A stretch of 64,000 bases of DNA from Scardovia wiggsiae F0424 (GTDB lineage Bacteria; Actinomycetota; Actinomycetes; Actinomycetales; Bifidobacteriaceae): positions 620,001 to 684,000 of the forward strand of contig NZ_AKCI01000001.1 of the NCBI RefSeq assembly GCF_000269605.1, read 5' to 3'. Positions within the stretch are counted from its first letter, which is position 1. The number at the start of each line of letters is the position of its first letter. A model generated the notes under the pieces. It was not told the origin of the DNA. It did no database searches and saw nothing but the letters and a program-made list of their open reading frames with translations. Both the position numbers and the translations under genes were made by a program. Positions 1 to 9,676 of the stretch are shown piece after piece.

Positions 1-2048
1 TGACGTTTCATAATGACCGGATACCTGTCATCGGGAAGCCATATCTCTTCAAGCTTTTTAGCGAGGCCGCAGACAGCAACATCAGAAACATTAAGATCTT
101 CCAGGGCGCGGGCCGCCGCATTGGCCTGCGGCTTTCCCCCATCAACGACAATAAGGTTGGGTGTATACGCGAAATGGCGCCTGTCAGTATCCTGCTGGAC
201 TGCATCAGCCGGATCCTGGATATCCCCTGCAGCCTGAGCCTCAGTACCCTTTGCAGGAAGGCTCTTCTGCCCGGCGTCCGCGCGCCCGGCCTGCTGACCG
301 GTATCGGCAGGGATATCGGGAATATTCCCATTCCCCTGCGGCTCCTGCGTTCTGCGGGCACTTTCGATGCGCTTCATCTCTTCTATGCTCTGCCCGCTGT
401 CACCTGCAATATTGCCGTGTCTGAAACGGCGGGTAAGGGTCTCATAAATCGCACTGGTATCATCAGCGGCGCCCTGCCCGTCCTTGCCGCGGATAGCGAA
501 ATGCCTGTATTCTTTCTTGCGGGCGATCCCGTCTTCAAAAACGACCATGGAAGCGACCTGGCACCCCCCTCCGGAAGCATTGGATATATCGTAGCATTCG
601 ATCCGCAGGGGCGCCTCTTTAAGCCCAAGTGCTTCAGCAATCTCATTAAGGGCCTGGGTCCGCATCCCCATATCAGTCATACGGCTTGATTTGACCCTCA
701 TAAGGGTCTGCTGCGCGTTCGTATTCGCGCGTTCCATAAGGGCGCGTTTCTCACCCCGCGATGCAACACGTACGCTTACCGCTGATCCCCGTATACCCGA
801 CAGCCATGCTTCAAGCTCGTCTTTGCGTGAGGGGAGCACGGGGACGACCACTTCACGCGGTACCGGCGATATCGGGGAAAGGAGGTCATCACGCCCAGTC
901 TCTTCCTGCCTGCTGCGCCTCTTCCTGGTCACCTGTGCACGGGAAACAGCATCCTTCGCTGTAACCTGCTGGCTTGGGGCGAGGGCATCCCTGCTGCGGG
1001 AAACCGCAATAGAAACGCCTTCCTGCCTGCGGCTCTCCTCTGCCAGATCAGAATATACCTGCGGTATAAGGTCAGAGACTAACTGGCTGTCGTCAACATC
1101 TTCGACCCGTTCAACGCTCCAGCTCCGCTCGCCCCGTATCGTCCCCGCCCTGACGAAAAAGCAGTGGACGCTGGCTTCCAGCTCATCAGAAGCCAGCCCG
1201 AAAATATCTGCGTCCACACTGTCGTCCAGGACTACTGAATTCTGCTCCAGTACGGAAGACAGAGCGGTGATCTGGTCCCTCAGCTTGGCAGCAGCTTCAA
1301 AATCAAGTTCAGCGCTCGCTGACTGCATTTTCCCGGTAAGCTGCCTGGCATAAGCTTTGCCCAATTTCCCGGTAAGTATCCCTATCACCTGTTCACACAG
1401 CTGCCTGTGGTCCTGCGGCGATATCCACCCTACGCACGGCGCGGAGCATTTGCCTATATAGGCCAGCAGACACGGCCTGCCTGTTACCTGGGCTTTATGG
1501 AACACGGACGGCGTGCAGGTACGGACAGGGTAAGCATGCAGCAGGGAATCCAGGGTCTTCCTCATATTCCATACTTTTGCGTAAGGGCCGAAATACCTGG
1601 TGCCCCTGCGGTTCCTGTTACGGGTTACCCAGATGCGCGGTATCTCTTCGTTAACAGAGATAGCCAGATACGGATACGTTTTATCATCTCTGAAAACAAC
1701 ATTGAACCGCGGGTCGAACTCCTTGATCCACGTATATTCGAGTGTCAGGGATTCCAGTTCAGTCCCTACAACCGTCCATTCAAGGCTCCGCGCTGTGAGG
1801 ACCATTGACTGCGTCCGCGGATGGAGGTTCTCCAGAGGCTGGAAATAATTGCTCAGCCGGCTGCGCAGGTTTTTTGCTTTCCCCACATAGATGACCCTGC
1901 CATCAGCATCCCTCCACTTGTAAACTCCCGGCTGCGCAGGGATATCAGAAGCCTTGGGGCGGAAAAGGTCACGGCTGTCCCCCAGGAGAGGGGCGCCGTT
2001 GGAGTTAGTCCCCGGGGAAGTACCGCCAGTCTTTCTAAAGTCGCTCAT
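1..2048 (-). CDS. uvrC: Excinuclease ABC subunit C, 3' end outside the window
   Basis: UvrC makes both incisions around a lesion marked by UvrA and UvrB. The frame is open from the ATG at 2048 to the left edge (682 codons), so the C-terminal HhH region is missing. The GIY-YIG nuclease domain covers about residues 38-115 (GVYKW near 41, YVGKAKN near 54). A UVR-type UvrB-binding helix lies near residues 225-260. The RNase H-like endonuclease starts with CYDISNASG near 486 and has LIVVDGGKPQ near 630. The spacing between these two motifs is about 80 residues longer than in E. coli UvrC, because a polar Q/D/A-rich linker interrupts the domain. A second basic linker lies near 345-395. The start is 18 bp after the uvrA stop, so the two genes are probably cotranscribed under LexA control. 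The family call is certain; only the 3' end is unseen. Confidence 0.95.
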   Translation of the reverse strand, partial: MSDFRKTGGTSPGTNSNGAPLLGDSRDLFRPKASDIPAQPGVYKWRDADGRVIYVGKAKNLRSRLSNYFQPLENLHPRTQSMVLTARSLEWTVVGTELESLTLEYTWIKEFDPRFNVVFRDDKTYPYLAISVNEEIPRIWVTRNRNRRGTRYFGPYAKVWNMRKTLDSLLHAYPVRTCTPSVFHKAQVTGRPCLLAYIGKCSAPCVGWISPQDHRQLCEQVIGILTGKLGKAYARQLTGKMQSASAELDFEAAAKLRDQITALSSVLEQNSVVLDDSVDADIFGLASDELEASVHCFFVRAGTIRGERSWSVERVEDVDDSQLVSDLIPQVYSDLAEESRRQEGVSIAVSRSRDALAPSQQVTAKDAVSRAQVTRKRRSRQEETGRDDLLSPISPVPREVVVPVLPSRKDELEAWLSGIRGSAVSVRVASRGEKRALMERANTNAQQTLMRVKSSRMTDMGMRTQALNEIAEALGLKEAPLRIECYDISNASGGGCQVASMVVFEDGIARKKEYRHFAIRGKDGQGAADDTSAIYETLTRRFRHGNIAGDSGQSIEEMKRIESARRTQEPQGNGNIPDIPADTGQQAGRADAGQKSLPAKGTEAQAAGDIQDPADAVQQDTDRRHFAYTPNLIVVDGGKPQANAAARALEDLNVSDVAVCGLAKKLEEIWLPDDRYPVIMKR

Positions 2049-2066
2049 GTGCCCTGGTGCCTGTCC

Positions 2067-4997
2067 TTAATGCTTTGTACTCAGCATATCTTTAAGGTAC
2101 TTCCCTGTCCAGCTGTTTTCATCCTCAGCAACGTGCTCGGGGGTACCCTGCGCAACAACAGTACCGCCGCCGTCCCCTCCTTCCGGTCCCAGATCAATGA
2201 TCCAGTCTGCGCTTTTGATGACATCCAGGTTATGCTCAATAACGATAACGGTATTGCCTTTATCGACAAGCCCCTGCAGAACAGACAGCAGCTTATTGAC
2301 ATCATCGAAATGGAGTCCTGTAGTCGGCTCATCCAGGATATATACAGTACGTCCGTCAGACCGCTTCTGCAGTTCTGTAGCAAGCTTCACACGCTGGCTT
2401 TCCCCTCCGGACAGTGTCGGGGCAGGCTGTCCGAGACGGATATAGCCAAGTCCTACATCGACCAGGGTATCAAGATACCTTGCGATCCCCGGATACGCTT
2501 TGAAGAAATCAGCGGCCTGTTCAATGGGCATATCAAGGATATCCGCCACAGTCTTCCCGTTATAGGTGACTTCCAGCGTTTCCCTGTTGTACCGTTTGCC
2601 ATGGCATACTTCACAATCCACATAGACATCGGGAAGGAAATTCATTTCGATTTTCAGGGTGCCGTCGCCATGGCATGCTTCGCATCGCCCGCCTTTGACA
2701 TTGAAAGAGAATCTGCCGGGGCCATATCCGCGCACCTGGGCCTCAGGTGTCTTGGCAAAAAGCTGGCGTATCTTATCCCATACACCGGTATATGTGGCCG
2801 GATTCGAACGCGGTGTGCGGCCAATAGGGTTCTGGTCCACGTGGATGACTTTCCTCACCTGTTCAAGCCCTTCCACTCTGGTATGCCTGCCGGGGACGAT
2901 GCGCGCACCGTTAAGCTTATCAGCCAGCACCGGGTACAGTATCTGATTGACCAGTGTGGATTTCCCGGATCCTGATACGCCTGTGACTGCTGTCATAACG
3001 CCAAGGGGGAAGTCTACGGTGATATCCTGCAGGTTATTCTGGCGCGCCCCTACTACCCGCAGCTTTTTTGTTTTGTATGTATGGCGCCGTTTCCCCGGAA
3101 CCGCAATAGACCTCCGTCCGCTGATGTAGTCGCCGGTAATGGAGCGCTCGGCCCTGTGCAGCCCTGCAGCTTCGCCTGAATATACTACTTCCCCGCCGTG
3201 TTCGCCGGCTCCGGGGCCAATATCGACAAGCCAGTCAGCTGTTTCTATGGTTTCCTGGTCATGCTCGACGACTATCAGGGTATTGCCCAGATCACGCAGA
3301 TTATGCAAGGTATGGATCAGCCGCTCATTATCGCGCTGATGGAGCCCGATAGACGGCTCATCCAGGACATACATGACCCCCACCAGGCCTGAGCCTATCT
3401 GCGTAGCCAGGCGTATGCGCTGGGCTTCGCCCCCTGAGAGGGTGGCGGCCGCACGCGACATAGTCAGGTAATTAAGCCCCACATCATTGAGAAAAGCAAG
3501 CCGTGCACGGATCTCTTTCAATACTTCTGCAGCAATACGCGCGGCAGCACCTTCAAGGCGGAGGTGCTCCATCCACATGGCGCACTGCGATACAGGCATG
3601 TCGCACAGGTCAATGATCGACTGCCCCCTGACAGTCACAGCCAGCACTTCGGGTTTGAGCCTCCTGCCATGGCATACTGCACAGGGGACTTCACGCATAT
3701 ACGATTCATAATACTGCTTCATCATTGCGGAGTCAGTCTCATCATGCCGGCGCATCAGCGCCCGGACTACGCCTTCAAAGCCAGTCGAGTATTCGCGGGT
3801 GCGGCCCCATCTGTTGCGGTAGGAGACTTTTACCTTGAAATTATGCCCGTAAAGCACAGCTTCACGCACCGTATCAGGAAGGTCCTTCCACGGTGTATCC
3901 ATAGAAAAACCAAGCTCATCAGCCAGGCCGTCCAGCAGATGCCCGTAATACTGCGACTGCGTCTTTGACATGCTCCATGGCTCAACAGCACCCTCCCCTA
4001 GCGATTTCTCCGTATCAGGGATAACAAGTTCAGGGTCTATTTCAAGCTTGTAGCCGATGCCTGTACACTCAGGGCACGCGCCGTATGGCGCATTGAAGGA
4101 AAAAGTCCTGGGCTCGATCTCGTCAAGCTCAAGTTCATGGCCGTTAGGGCAGCTGCGCTTTTCAGAAAAAGGCTGCCTGCGGGAAGGGTCCTTTTCATCT
4201 TTATCGACATAATCAATAACAATGATCCCGCTGCCCAGGCGCAGGGCGGTCTCCACGGAGTCGGTCAGCCGCTGGCGTATCCCCTCTTTGACCACCAGAC
4301 GGTCCACTACGACTTCAATAGTATGCTTTTTCTGCCGTGCAAGGCTGATATCCTCAGACAGCTCATGGAGCTGCCCGTCGATGATCGCACGGGCATAGCC
4401 GTCTGAACGCAGGGTCTCCATGACTTCAACGAATTCGCCTTTCCTTCCGCGTGCCACTGGGGAAAGTATCTGGAAACGGGTCCGTTCAGGAAGCTTCATC
4501 AGCGTATCGACGATCTGCTGGGGGGTCTGGGCTGTCACTTCCTCCCCGCATACAGGGCAGTGGGGTATGCCCACACGCGCGTACAGGAGCCTCAGGTAAT
4601 CATATATTTCCGTGATCGTCCCGACGGTTGAACGCGGATTCCTGTTGGTCGTCTTCTGGTCGATCGATACTGCCGGGCTCAGGCCTTCAATAAAATCGAC
4701 ATCAGGCTTGTCCATCTGCCCCAGGAACTGGCGCGCATAGGCGGACAGCGATTCTACATAACGCCGCTGCCCTTCAGCGAAAAGGGTATCGAAAGCGAGG
4801 GAAGACTTGCCGGAGCCTGACAGCCCTGTAAATACGACCATGCGGTTGCGCGGTATTGCCAGGTCAACATTCTTCAGGTTATGCTCGCGGGCACCCTGGA
4901 TCACGATTTTCTGATCACTGGGAAGATCATCAAGAGTCTGGACGATTGCATTGTCCGCAACCCGCAGGCTACGGGAAGTATGCTCAGCAGCAGCCAT
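2067..4997 (-). CDS. uvrA: Excinuclease ABC subunit A
   Basis: UvrA is the damage-sensing ATPase of nucleotide excision repair; it loads UvrB on lesions. The protein has 976 residues, normal for the family. The first Walker A (GLSGSGKSS) is near residue 58. The first zinc module (CPVCGEE) is near 146, followed by the CPNGH/CPECTG and CAVCHGRR cysteine pairs. The second Walker A (GVSGSGKST) is near 675. The second zinc finger (CEACHGDG ... CEVCHGKRY) lies in the C-terminal half. Both LSGGE signatures are present. The ATG at 4997 follows GAGG at 5 nt spacing. A perfect LexA box lies about 60 bp upstream, so this is an SOS gene. uvrC follows on the same strand. Confidence 0.98.
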   Translation of the reverse strand: MAAAEHTSRSLRVADNAIVQTLDDLPSDQKIVIQGAREHNLKNVDLAIPRNRMVVFTGLSGSGKSSLAFDTLFAEGQRRYVESLSAYARQFLGQMDKPDVDFIEGLSPAVSIDQKTTNRNPRSTVGTITEIYDYLRLLYARVGIPHCPVCGEEVTAQTPQQIVDTLMKLPERTRFQILSPVARGRKGEFVEVMETLRSDGYARAIIDGQLHELSEDISLARQKKHTIEVVVDRLVVKEGIRQRLTDSVETALRLGSGIIVIDYVDKDEKDPSRRQPFSEKRSCPNGHELELDEIEPRTFSFNAPYGACPECTGIGYKLEIDPELVIPDTEKSLGEGAVEPWSMSKTQSQYYGHLLDGLADELGFSMDTPWKDLPDTVREAVLYGHNFKVKVSYRNRWGRTREYSTGFEGVVRALMRRHDETDSAMMKQYYESYMREVPCAVCHGRRLKPEVLAVTVRGQSIIDLCDMPVSQCAMWMEHLRLEGAAARIAAEVLKEIRARLAFLNDVGLNYLTMSRAAATLSGGEAQRIRLATQIGSGLVGVMYVLDEPSIGLHQRDNERLIHTLHNLRDLGNTLIVVEHDQETIETADWLVDIGPGAGEHGGEVVYSGEAAGLHRAERSITGDYISGRRSIAVPGKRRHTYKTKKLRVVGARQNNLQDITVDFPLGVMTAVTGVSGSGKSTLVNQILYPVLADKLNGARIVPGRHTRVEGLEQVRKVIHVDQNPIGRTPRSNPATYTGVWDKIRQLFAKTPEAQVRGYGPGRFSFNVKGGRCEACHGDGTLKIEMNFLPDVYVDCEVCHGKRYNRETLEVTYNGKTVADILDMPIEQAADFFKAYPGIARYLDTLVDVGLGYIRLGQPAPTLSGGESQRVKLATELQKRSDGRTVYILDEPTTGLHFDDVNKLLSVLQGLVDKGNTVIVIEHNLDVIKSADWIIDLGPEGGDGGGTVVAQGTPEHVAEDENSWTGKYLKDMLSTKH

Positions 4998-5139
4998 AAA
5001 ACCTCGCGTCTATATCAGCTTTACACATATACAACAAGAAGATGATAGCACGGTAATCGAACATCCGTTCGATATCCGACAACCCGGAAACCGCGTCCCC
5101 CGTCAGATAATTCAGATAATACTGCCTGTTCTTGGACAT
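4984..5139 (-). CDS. Possible 51-aa small ORF overlapping the uvrA start
   Basis: This short frame starts with ATG at 5139, 4 nt after a strong ribosome binding site (AGGGGAGG), and ends with TGA at 4984-4986, inside the first codons of uvrA. The peptide begins [16 protein letters not shown] and has a hydrophobic stretch (AIIFLLYM). I do not recognise it. The LexA box lies within the frame and encodes IERMFD, so a transcript starting before the ORF would cross the LexA site. It could be a leader peptide coupled to uvrA translation. It could also be a chance frame, because palindrome constraints and short length make coding statistics weak. The strong ribosome site is the main support. Confidence 0.3.
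   Translation of the reverse strand: MSKNRQYYLNYLTGDAVSGLSDIERMFDYRAIIFLLYMCKADIDARFYGCC
5057..5072. promoter_or_regulatory. LexA (SOS) box upstream of uvrA
   Basis: The sequence TCGAACATCCGTTCGA is a perfect 6-4-6 palindrome. It matches the LexA operator form TCGAAC-N4-GTTCGA known from mycobacteria and other actinobacteria. It lies about 60 bp before the uvrA ATG, on the promoter side. A weak -10-like TATATG lies between box and start. The site therefore probably represses uvrA-uvrC until DNA damage. Confidence 0.88.
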
Positions 5140-5245
5140 GCATCCTCCCCTTAAGCATTTTTATGCTGCAGGCGTCCCTGTATGTTTGACCGGACATTTA
5201 CAATGAAAAGCTGTACGGTCACACAAGTTACGGGATAGGACTGTT

Positions 5246-6841
5246 ATGACGATTGAGGCGCATGGCCTGGAGATCCGCATAGGCGCAAGGCTTTTGCTGG
5301 CCCCTACAGATTTTACCGTATCCAAAGGTGACCGTATCGGCCTTGTGGGACGTAACGGCGCCGGCAAAACCACCCTGACGCGTGTTATCACGGGGGAAGC
5401 CCTGCCGTCATCCGGGACGGTCCGCACCACGGGGAAACTGGGCTACCTCCCCCAGGACACCCACGCGGCAGACCAGGGACAGTCAGCACTGGACCGCATA
5501 ATGAGCGCGCGTAATATCTCTTCTATCATTTCACGGCTGCGCAAAGCAGAAAACGATATGACCGATCCTGCGCTGATGGAAAAGGCTATGCGCAGATATG
5601 ACACAGCAATGCAGGATTTTGAGAATGCAGGCGGATACGCGGCACAGTCCGATGCAATAGTTATGGCAGAAAGCCTGGGCATACCGCAGGATATCCTCAA
5701 GAATCCGCTCGGCAACCTGTCCGGCGGGCAGCGCAGGCGTATCGAACTGGCCCGCATCCTTTTCTCCGATGCGGATACGCTTATCCTGGACGAACCGACG
5801 AACCATCTTGATGCCGATTCCATTGAATGGCTTCAGAAGTACCTGGCTTCATACGATAAGGGACTTCTGGTGATTTCCCATTCGACCGAGCTTTTAGGCG
5901 AGACCGTCAATAAAATATGGCATCTTGATGCTTTAACAGCACATATCGATATGTATTCGATGGGATGGCAGGCATACCTCCACCAGCGGGCTGTTGACGA
6001 GGAAAGGCGGAGACGCGAACGCGAGGTCGCTCAGAAGAAAGCCGACCGGCTGATGAAGCAGGGGATCCGCCTCCACGCGAAAGCCACAAAAGCCGTTGCC
6101 GCACAGAATATGATGCGCAGGGCGGAAAAGCTGCTGGAGGGAACACAGGGAGAATCACAGCGGGAAAAAGTTGCCGATATCCGCTTCCCTACCCCTCAGC
6201 CCTGCGGGAGGACGCCTATCATGGCTAAAGATATCTCCAAGGCGTACGGATCGAATATCGTATTCGCAGGAATCAGCCTTGCTATCGACAAAGGCTCCCG
6301 CGTCGTGATCCTTGGATATAACGGTGCAGGAAAAACTACGACACTGCGTATACTCGCCTCTGAGGATACCCCCGATACAGGTGAAGTCGAATACGGGCAT
6401 GGCGCAAAGATAGGCTATTTTGCGCAGGAACACGATACCCTGGATACAGGCGCCACAGTACTGGAAAATCTCCAGCATGTCGCTCCGGACCTTGATGACA
6501 CGCATGTCCGGTCTATCCTGGGCAGTTTCCTCTTTTCTGGCGATGACGTCTTCAAACCGGCCGCCGTGCTGTCGGGCGGGGAAAAGACCCGTCTGGCGCT
6601 CGCAACGCTGGTAACGAGCGGAGCCAATGTGCTGCTCCTGGATGAGCCGACGAATAACCTTGACCCGGCAAGCCGTGATGAGATACTTAAAGCTATTGCC
6701 AAATATGAGGGTGCTATCGTCCTTGTGACCCATGACGAGGGGGCGGTCAAAGCCCTGGACCCCGAACGGGTGCTCCTCCTGCCCGATGGCGATGAGGATT
6801 TATGGGATGACGGGTATCTTGACCTTGTAGCTGAGGAGTAA
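5246..6841 (+). CDS. ABC-F family ATP-binding protein
   Basis: This is a soluble twin-ATPase protein of the ABC-F type, which acts on ribosomes (translation factors or target-protection proteins) rather than as a transporter. The 531 residues carry two full ABC domains and no membrane segment. The first Walker A (GRNGAGKTT) is near residue 35, with LSGGQ near 158. The second Walker A (GYNGAGKTT) is near 358, with LSGGE near 441. A charged helical linker (P-site tRNA interaction motif region) lies between the domains at about 245-300, rich in Arg, Lys and Glu. The start follows GGGATAGGA. It is transcribed divergently from uvrA. Assignment to a named subfamily is not possible by eye, and antibiotic resistance should not be assumed. 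Confidence 0.9.
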   Translation: MTIEAHGLEIRIGARLLLAPTDFTVSKGDRIGLVGRNGAGKTTLTRVITGEALPSSGTVRTTGKLGYLPQDTHAADQGQSALDRIMSARNISSIISRLRKAENDMTDPALMEKAMRRYDTAMQDFENAGGYAAQSDAIVMAESLGIPQDILKNPLGNLSGGQRRRIELARILFSDADTLILDEPTNHLDADSIEWLQKYLASYDKGLLVISHSTELLGETVNKIWHLDALTAHIDMYSMGWQAYLHQRAVDEERRRREREVAQKKADRLMKQGIRLHAKATKAVAAQNMMRRAEKLLEGTQGESQREKVADIRFPTPQPCGRTPIMAKDISKAYGSNIVFAGISLAIDKGSRVVILGYNGAGKTTTLRILASEDTPDTGEVEYGHGAKIGYFAQEHDTLDTGATVLENLQHVAPDLDDTHVRSILGSFLFSGDDVFKPAAVLSGGEKTRLALATLVTSGANVLLLDEPTNNLDPASRDEILKAIAKYEGAIVLVTHDEGAVKALDPERVLLLPDGDEDLWDDGYLDLVAEE

Positions 6842-6869
6842 CAGCATTCTGCAAGTGCTGCCGTCCCCC

Positions 6870-6894
6870 TGCCGTCCCATATGGCGAGACGGCA
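6870..6894. other. Short inverted repeat after the ABC-F gene
   Basis: TGCCGTC and GACGGCA form a perfect 7-bp stem with an 11-nt loop, 30 bp after the ABC-F stop. No T-run follows, so intrinsic termination is uncertain. It could also be a regulator site in front of the LysR gene. Confidence 0.35.
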
Positions 6895-6927
6895 TGCGAT
6901 ATAAATCGATCTTCTGTATTCGGATAT

Positions 6928-6936
6928 TGGTATAAA
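6928..6936 (+). promoter_or_regulatory. Extended -10 promoter of the LysR gene
   Basis: TGG followed by TATAAA matches an extended -10 element. Only 8 nt separate it from the ATG at 6945, and there is no ribosome binding site. A transcript would therefore start at or next to the ATG, which indicates a leaderless mRNA. No convincing -35 is visible. Confidence 0.5.
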
Positions 6937-6944
6937 TATTTGTT

Positions 6945-7865
6945 ATGACATTACTGCAGTTAAAATATGTTGTCAAAATCGTCGAATGCGGGTCAATGAA
7001 TGAGGCTTCAAAAGAGCTCTATATCTCCCAGCCCGCATTGAGTTCGGCAATAAAAGAGCTCGAGAAAGAGATGAATATCGAGATTTTTACCCGTTCGCCC
7101 CAGGGGATATCTCTGACGGTTGACGGGCAGGAATTCATCAGGTACGCGCATCAGGTCCTTGACCAGACAGCGCTCCTCGAAAGCCGGTACAAGCATACGA
7201 TACCCCGCAGGCAGCTGTGCCATGTGGCAACCCAGCATTATATGTTTGCTATTGAAGCATTTGTGGAAATGATCCGCGAAACACAGGCCGATGAATACGA
7301 ATTTGCCATCCGTGAGATGCGCACTCGGGATATCATCAATTCCGTAGCCAATATGCAGTCAGAGATCGGCATTCTGTATACGTCAGATTTCAACCGTGAT
7401 GTCATCAGCAAGCTCTTAAGGGAAAAGCACCTGGAATTCCACCCCCTGTTCACCGCCTCCCTCCATGTATACCTTTCACGGAAGAACCCCCTGGCTTCAA
7501 AGGAGGTGGTAACTTTGCAGGACCTCGAACCGTACCCCTTCCTCCAGTACGACCAGGGCGAAGAGGGGAGCTTCTACTTTTACGAAGAGGCTATATGGCC
7601 CAAATATTCGCGTAAAAAGATCAATGTCAGCGACCGGGCCACGATTTTCAATTTTATCGTCGGCCTGAACGGATATACCATCTGCACCGGTATTAATAAT
7701 GAGGACCTCGACAGCGAAAAGATCATAGCTGTACCGCTGGATTCGCCTGAAACCATGCTTTTGGGATGGATCGGGAATGAAAGGGCGAACCTGTCCCGGG
7801 CAGCCGAATACTATCTGTCCAAGCTGAAAGATGTTGTATCCTCCCACGGGCATACGCTTATCTAG
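6945..7865 (+). CDS. LysR-family transcriptional regulator
   Basis: This is a DNA-binding regulator of 306 residues, normal for LysR proteins. The winged helix-turn-helix covers residues 1-62, with the typical segments MNEASKELYISQPALS and IKELEKEMN. The rest is a two-lobed effector-binding domain, from about 90 to 295. The target genes and ligand cannot be read from the sequence. The gene stands between the ABC-F gene and the convergent pyr operon, so its context does not point to a target. Its start has no ribosome binding site and sits 8 nt after an extended -10, so translation is probably leaderless. Confidence 0.9.
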   Translation: MTLLQLKYVVKIVECGSMNEASKELYISQPALSSAIKELEKEMNIEIFTRSPQGISLTVDGQEFIRYAHQVLDQTALLESRYKHTIPRRQLCHVATQHYMFAIEAFVEMIRETQADEYEFAIREMRTRDIINSVANMQSEIGILYTSDFNRDVISKLLREKHLEFHPLFTASLHVYLSRKNPLASKEVVTLQDLEPYPFLQYDQGEEGSFYFYEEAIWPKYSRKKINVSDRATIFNFIVGLNGYTICTGINNEDLDSEKIIAVPLDSPETMLLGWIGNERANLSRAAEYYLSKLKDVVSSHGHTLI

Positions 7866-7910
7866 TATCTAGCTTTGAGCTGCAGGCACCGCCGGCTGCC
7901 TGCCTATACG

Positions 7911-8675
7911 TCAGGCACCGTATTTATCCAGATACTGCAGGGCCTGCCCATAAAGGTTGCTGTCCAGTACAGGTGTGCCATCCGGACCGGTAAGGGATCT
8001 GGCAGAATCAAGTATCTGCCGTATCGTTGCGATTGCAATAACCGGGAAACCGAACTCCCTGCTGACTGACTGCACGGCAGACATGTCCGAGCCGCTTGTC
8101 TTTTCCATGCGGTCAACGCTGAGGACAAGGCCGGCTATCTGTACATCCGCAGTACCTTTAAGTTTGGGGATAACTTCCCGGATCGCCGTCCCTGCGGTCA
8201 TCACATCATCAACCAGCAGGACCTTCATGCCGTCTTTGAGCTGCGTGCCGACAAACAGGCCGCCGTCACCATGGTCTTTAGCCTCTTTCCTGTCAAAGGT
8301 ATACCCAACAGCATTACCGTCGCCCGATAATGCCATTGCCGTAGATACGGCCAGCGGTATGCCTTTATACGCAGGGCCAAAAACAGTATCAAAGCTGCAG
8401 CTGATGGTGCCGCTGCTTACAGCATTCCTGACTGCGGCAGCATAAAAACCTCCCAGTTCTGCTATTTTCCCGCCATCGTTGAACGATCCTGCATTGATGA
8501 AATACGGGGAGACACGGCCGGATTTCAAGGTAAATTCGCCAAAACTGAGGGCACGGCAATCCAAAAGGAAGCGCGTGAATTCCCTGCCCAGGCTGCCGCT
8601 GTCGGGTCTGCTCTGCCCGCCGCAGGCATAGGATGCTGTACTGCCGGAATTATGTGAGTGACTTATACTGTCCAT
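7911..8675 (-). CDS. pyrE: Orotate phosphoribosyltransferase
   Basis: PyrE joins orotate and PRPP to make orotidine 5'-phosphate, the fifth step of UMP synthesis. The PRPP-binding motif [14 protein letters not shown] is at about residues 150-163. The 254 residues are slightly longer than the usual 210-230, through an N-terminal Ser/Gly-rich extension. The ATG follows GAAAGGGGA and overlaps the end of pyrD by 13 nt, so it is probably translated by coupling. It is the last gene of the seven-gene pyr operon and converges on the LysR gene. Confidence 0.96.
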   Translation of the reverse strand: MDSISHSHNSGSTASYACGGQSRPDSGSLGREFTRFLLDCRALSFGEFTLKSGRVSPYFINAGSFNDGGKIAELGGFYAAAVRNAVSSGTISCSFDTVFGPAYKGIPLAVSTAMALSGDGNAVGYTFDRKEAKDHGDGGLFVGTQLKDGMKVLLVDDVMTAGTAIREVIPKLKGTADVQIAGLVLSVDRMEKTSGSDMSAVQSVSREFGFPVIAIATIRQILDSARSLTGPDGTPVLDSNLYGQALQYLDKYGA

Positions 8676-9676
8676 GTTTCCCCTTTCGCCAGAGCGTCTG
8701 AAAGCCCATGGCGCTCATCCAGTTTTTTATCAAGGTCAGCTGCTATACGCAGAGGAGCTACAGGGTCAAGGAGCGCGGCTGAACCGACCTCAACGGCATT
8801 CGCACCTGCATACAGGAATTCCAGGGCGTCATCAGCATTCGAGATGCCGCCGATCCCTATGATCGGCATCGTAGGGAGCGCCTGCCTGACTTTATATACA
8901 AATGCCAGGGCCATGGGATGGATAGCAGGTCCGGACACGCCTCCTGTGATATTGGCGATTATCGGTTTCCCTGTGTCCACGTTGATCCTCATGCCTACGA
9001 ATGTATTGATCATGCTCAGGGCATCAGCGCCGTTATCGGCAGCTGCCCTGGCCACAACAGTGATATCCGTAATATTGGGGGTGAGCTTGATGATCATCGG
9101 TTTGCCTGTCAAGGGACGGAGCTTTTTCATCAGCCGTTCAAGTGCCGCAGGATCGCTCCCTACAGCCATTCCCCCGGCAGATACATTAGGGCAGCTGACA
9201 TTAATCTCAAGCATATCAGCCTGGCTGTCAGCAAGCTTTTCAACGACCCGGCAGTAGTCATCGTCACTATGGCCGGCAACATTAGTGATAACAGTTGCTC
9301 CCAGGTGCTTGAGTCGAGGCAGCTCATCCCTGAGGTATACATCTACTCCGGGGTTCTGCAGACCGACAGCATTAACGCTGCCTGCAGCAGCCTCCGCTGT
9401 CCTGGGGACCGGATTGCCCTGCCACGGTACGGGCGAAACACCTTTAGTCGTTACTGAGCCAAGCTGCGAAACATCATAGAACCGTCCGCATGCATCAAGG
9501 TTGAATGTGCCGGAGGCTGTACCTACCGGGTTTTTCCATGGGACCCCCGCAACGACCGTGCCATGTTTCCACTGATGGATACAGGACTGTGCCGTTGAAT
9601 ACGCATCGCTGCTCCCCTGGATGCCGCTGCAGGCACTTTTACGGATGCCGCGCCCGGTTATATCCGCCATTACCAT
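8663..9676 (-). CDS. pyrD: Dihydroorotate dehydrogenase, NAD-dependent class 1B catalytic subunit
   Basis: PyrD oxidises dihydroorotate to orotate with FMN. The class 1 active-site loop NVSCPNV, with catalytic Cys, is near residues 158-164. FMN-binding segments GTASGTF and IGIGGIS are present. Class 1B enzymes work with PyrK, which lies directly upstream, so electrons pass to NAD. I chose the ATG at 9676 because it overlaps the pyrK stop as TAATG and follows AAGGGGAC. A longer start at 9706 is possible but would overlap pyrK by 31 nt. The chosen product has 337 residues. Confidence 0.95.
   Translation of the reverse strand: MVMADITGRGIRKSACSGIQGSSDAYSTAQSCIHQWKHGTVVAGVPWKNPVGTASGTFNLDACGRFYDVSQLGSVTTKGVSPVPWQGNPVPRTAEAAAGSVNAVGLQNPGVDVYLRDELPRLKHLGATVITNVAGHSDDDYCRVVEKLADSQADMLEINVSCPNVSAGGMAVGSDPAALERLMKKLRPLTGKPMIIKLTPNITDITVVARAAADNGADALSMINTFVGMRINVDTGKPIIANITGGVSGPAIHPMALAFVYKVRQALPTMPIIGIGGISNADDALEFLYAGANAVEVGSAALLDPVAPLRIAADLDKKLDERHGLSDALAKGETWTV

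Noticed and set aside
1821-2975. A 384-codon open frame on the plus strand opposite uvrA
   Set aside because: It lies wholly opposite uvrC and uvrA, has no ribosome site and shows no protein features. It is a shadow of GC-rich coding DNA.
5246-6841. ABC-F protein as an antibiotic-resistance gene
   Set aside because: The family includes housekeeping translation factors, and nothing visible supports resistance.
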